Assembly (NCBI GenBank): GCA_002796045.1
Contig: PCVM01000014.1
Span: 1 to 7,529, forward strand
Direction of reading: 5' to 3'
Length of the DNA: 7,529 nt
Source of the DNA: Candidatus Roizmanbacteria bacterium CG11_big_fil_rev_8_21_14_0_20_36_8
Lineage (GTDB): Bacteria; Patescibacteriota; Microgenomatia; UBA1406; GWC2-37-13
The position numbers and the translations under genes are program-made. Under the pieces are notes generated by a model. It ran no database searches, was not told where the DNA came from, and was given only the letters and a program-made list of their open reading frames with translations. Shown here piece after piece: positions 5,967-7,529 of the stretch. Numbering within the stretch: the stretch's first letter is position 1; each line of letters starts with the position of its first letter.

Positions 5967-7358
5967 TTATCAATAAAAATTAGGGTTTTGATTATATTCT
6001 CTGCGACTATTTTTTTGACAGGAGCTACCCTGATTGGCATCTGGATAAATATCCAATTACAAGTAGGGCAAAAAATATATCCTAATACTGTAATCGATGG
6101 GATAGAGATGGGGTATAAAACAAAAGATGAGGCTATTAAACAGCTAGAGCGCAGAGATTCTTATCTCAGTGGGGCGGTTGTAGAAATTTTAAACGAAAAT
6201 GTAATTGAAGCAACGCTGTCTGGTACTCAACTGAAAATCGAACGAGATATTTCTACAAAAGTTGATCAGGCACTACTTATTGGAAGATCTCAGCATATTC
6301 CATCCAGAATTTTTCAACAGCTAAACGGTGTTTTTGGAGTCATAGAATACACATTTGAAACAAAACTTCGATACGATACAATTGCTATTAATGAATATAT
6401 CACAGTCGCTGAGCAAACATATAATCACCCTGCACAAAATGCATTATTCCATTTTAAAAATGGGCGCGTGACTCAATTTAAAGCTCATGCTAGTGGAAGT
6501 AAAATTCTTTCAGATAAATTACGAGAAGACATTGATAAAGAAATTCAAAAAATAACTGAAAATAATACGAAAATTAAAGTTGTTCAGATAAGTAAAGCCA
6601 TAGACCCTGATATCACTATTGCGCAGGCTAATAATCTAGGTATCTCGGAGTTGATAGGTAAGGGAGTCTCAAATTATAGCCACTCAATTGAGTCTAGAAT
6701 TCATAACGTTCTACTCGCTGCTTCTAAGTTCAACGGATTAATTGTGCCAAAAAACTCAGTTTTTTCATTTAATGATGTCATTGGAGACATCTCTGCATCA
6801 ACTGGCTACCAAGCCGCATATGTAATCAAAGATGGTAAAACAGTTCTTGGTGATGGAGGCGGCGTCTGTCAAGTATCAACAACTCTTTTTAGAGCAGCAT
6901 TAGATACCGGGCTACCAATTATCGATCGCACAGCACATGCGTATAGAGTTAGTTATTACGAAAATGGTTCCGAGCCTGGATTTGATGCAACAATATACTC
7001 ACCCTCTGTAGATTTCAAATTTCAAAACAATACTCCTGGAGCAATACTTATTGAAACTGAGGAAGATACTGCAAATAATATTTTAGTTTTTAAAATGTAT
7101 GGGACTCCAGATGGGCGCGACGTCCAGATCTCCCCTGTCACTATCTGGGACGTCGCGCCACCACCTGAACCGACGTATGAAGATGATCCAACACTTCCGA
7201 ATGGACAGGTTAAACAGATTGATTATGCAGCTTGGGGTGCGAAGACAAAATTTGATTATAAGGTCATTAAAATCGATGGAACAATCTCAATTGATGAAAC
7301 GTTTTTTTCAAACTACAGGCCATGGAGGGCAGTATTCTTGCGCGGAACAAAAACTTAA
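5949..7358 (+). CDS. VanW-family cell-envelope protein
   Basis: 469 residues from the ATG at 5949. A basic start and one membrane helix (about 11-35) anchor it with the rest outside. Residues about 44-235 fit the YoaR-type putative peptidoglycan-binding region that often precedes VanW ([20 protein letters not shown] at 46-65). The VanW domain is about 240-372: [19 protein letters not shown] (261-279), the hallmark [16 protein letters not shown] with Cys307 (301-316), and [21 protein letters not shown] (327-347, quoted in part). A Pro-rich linker (about 400-415) leads to a short C-terminal G5-like beta segment (about 418-466). VanW occurs in some vancomycin-resistance clusters, but its biochemical role is not settled; many bacteria carry it without resistance genes. 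The frame is open upstream to 5805, but that part only overlaps the divergent gene. It shares its stop TTAA with the convergent gene. An unusual palindrome sits in the linker-coding DNA. Confidence 0.94.
   Translation: MKHLSQLSIKIRVLIIFSATIFLTGATLIGIWINIQLQVGQKIYPNTVIDGIEMGYKTKDEAIKQLERRDSYLSGAVVEILNENVIEATLSGTQLKIERDISTKVDQALLIGRSQHIPSRIFQQLNGVFGVIEYTFETKLRYDTIAINEYITVAEQTYNHPAQNALFHFKNGRVTQFKAHASGSKILSDKLREDIDKEIQKITENNTKIKVVQISKAIDPDITIAQANNLGISELIGKGVSNYSHSIESRIHNVLLAASKFNGLIVPKNSVFSFNDVIGDISASTGYQAAYVIKDGKTVLGDGGGVCQVSTTLFRAALDTGLPIIDRTAHAYRVSYYENGSEPGFDATIYSPSVDFKFQNNTPGAILIETEEDTANNILVFKMYGTPDGRDVQISPVTIWDVAPPPEPTYEDDPTLPNGQVKQIDYAAWGAKTKFDYKVIKIDGTISIDETFFSNYRPWRAVFLRGTKT
7114..7159. 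repeat. GC-rich imperfect palindrome inside the VanW gene
   Basis: GGCGCGACGTCCAGAT (7114-7129) pairs with ATCTGGGACGTCGCGCC (7143-7159): 16 base pairs with one bulged G and a 13-base loop. The outer 12 pairs (7114-7125 with 7148-7159) are perfect. It is read in frame through residues about 389-404, in the linker between the VanW domain and the C-terminal segment. It is much richer in G+C than the flanking AT-rich DNA. No T-run follows, so it is not an ordinary terminator. It could be a folded mRNA element or a small palindromic repeat inserted in frame. Confidence 0.75.
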
Positions 7359-7529
7359 AAAAGATTAAACAATTCCCTACGTCTCAATCTGTATGACAAC
7401 TCTTTGATATTTCTATTGCCTATCTTTTTTGCGGGAACTCCTCCAACTATGGACATAGACTCGACATCGCTGGTCACCACCGCTCCTGCAGCAATTACCG
7501 CCCCGCGACCAACTGTGACTCCTGGCAAA
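7355..7529 (-). CDS. Hexapeptide-repeat (left-handed beta-helix) acyltransferase, C-terminal part, 5' end beyond window
   Basis: 57 codons before a TAA at 7357-7355, open to the right edge. The sequence [20 protein letters not shown] shows [LIV]-G-x4 hexapeptide turns, followed by [17 protein letters not shown]. This is the hallmark closing segment of the maltose/galactoside O-acetyltransferase and xenobiotic-acyltransferase group, in which acyl-CoA-dependent trimers acetylate sugars or surface polysaccharides. It ends in a short basic tail ([13 protein letters not shown]). The stop overlaps that of the convergent VanW gene within TTAA, leaving no room for a terminator. The substrate cannot be told from this part; a role in envelope glycan modification is inferred from the family and setting. 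Confidence 0.9.
   Translation of the reverse strand, partial: LPGVTVGRGAVIAAGAVVTSDVESMSIVGGVPAKKIGNRNIKELSYRLRRRELFNLF

Noticed and set aside
5933..6040. Upstream extension of the solute-binding frame to a start at 6040
   Set aside because: It would overlap the start of the VanW gene on the other strand; the added residues contain no domain, and a promoter-like box lies right before the ATG at 5932.
5949..7358. VanW as evidence of vancomycin resistance
   Set aside because: No vanR/S/H/A/X-type genes are present, and VanW proteins are widespread without resistance.
1..7529. Recoded UGA (glycine) as in some Patescibacteria
   Set aside because: All five visible stops are TAA or TAG and no gene needs a read-through TGA, so nothing shows recoding; the absence of TGA stops in five genes is too few to argue either way.

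Overview
The window reads as a compact, AT-rich piece of bacterial chromosome, probably from the Candidate Phyla Radiation (Patescibacteria; a Microgenomates-like lineage is my best guess, moderate confidence). The reasons are the very tight gene packing, the near absence of Shine-Dalgarno sequences, the envelope-protein repertoire, and in particular a large membrane protein with a 'baseplate J-like' extracytoplasmic region and a VanW protein, both recurrent in such genomes. No rRNA, tRNA, CRISPR array, insertion sequence or phage gene was seen, and no stretch over 50 bases lacks a gene.

Layout. Four genes lie on the minus strand and are read from about 5932 down past base 1. They are: a membrane-anchored family-1 solute-binding protein (5932-4451); a degenerate actin-like (PilM/FtsA/GspL-like) domain joined through one membrane helix to a baseplate-J-like region (4421-2292); a sortase (2287-1538); and a class A penicillin-binding protein (1490 to beyond the left edge, about 496 codons visible). 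The gaps are 29, 4 and 47 bases. A VanW-family protein (5949-7358, plus strand) is divergent from the solute-binding gene, with only 16 bases between the two ATG codons. At the right edge the C-terminal end of a hexapeptide-repeat acyltransferase (minus strand, stop at 7355) runs tail-to-tail into the VanW gene, and the palindrome TTAA supplies the stop codon on both strands.

How the genes may work together. The PBP polymerises and cross-links peptidoglycan, the sortase joins surface proteins covalently to acceptors, VanW proteins carry wall-associated domains, and the actin-like/J-like protein spans the membrane. This looks like a cell-envelope assembly or surface-structure module. The solute-binding protein has no permease or ATPase beside it and is held by a transmembrane helix rather than a lipid, so it may be a sugar or peptidoglycan-fragment sensor or receptor rather than an ordinary transporter part. 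That linkage is inference.

Strongest non-coding signals. (1) At four of five visible start codons a hexamer matching TATAAT at 5 of 6 positions sits 5-6 bases before the ATG, as expected for leaderless transcripts. (2) In the 16-base divergent gap the two opposed -10 boxes overlap in the heptamer TATCATA. (3) A GC-rich imperfect palindrome of 46 bases lies in frame inside the VanW gene, in the linker between its domains.
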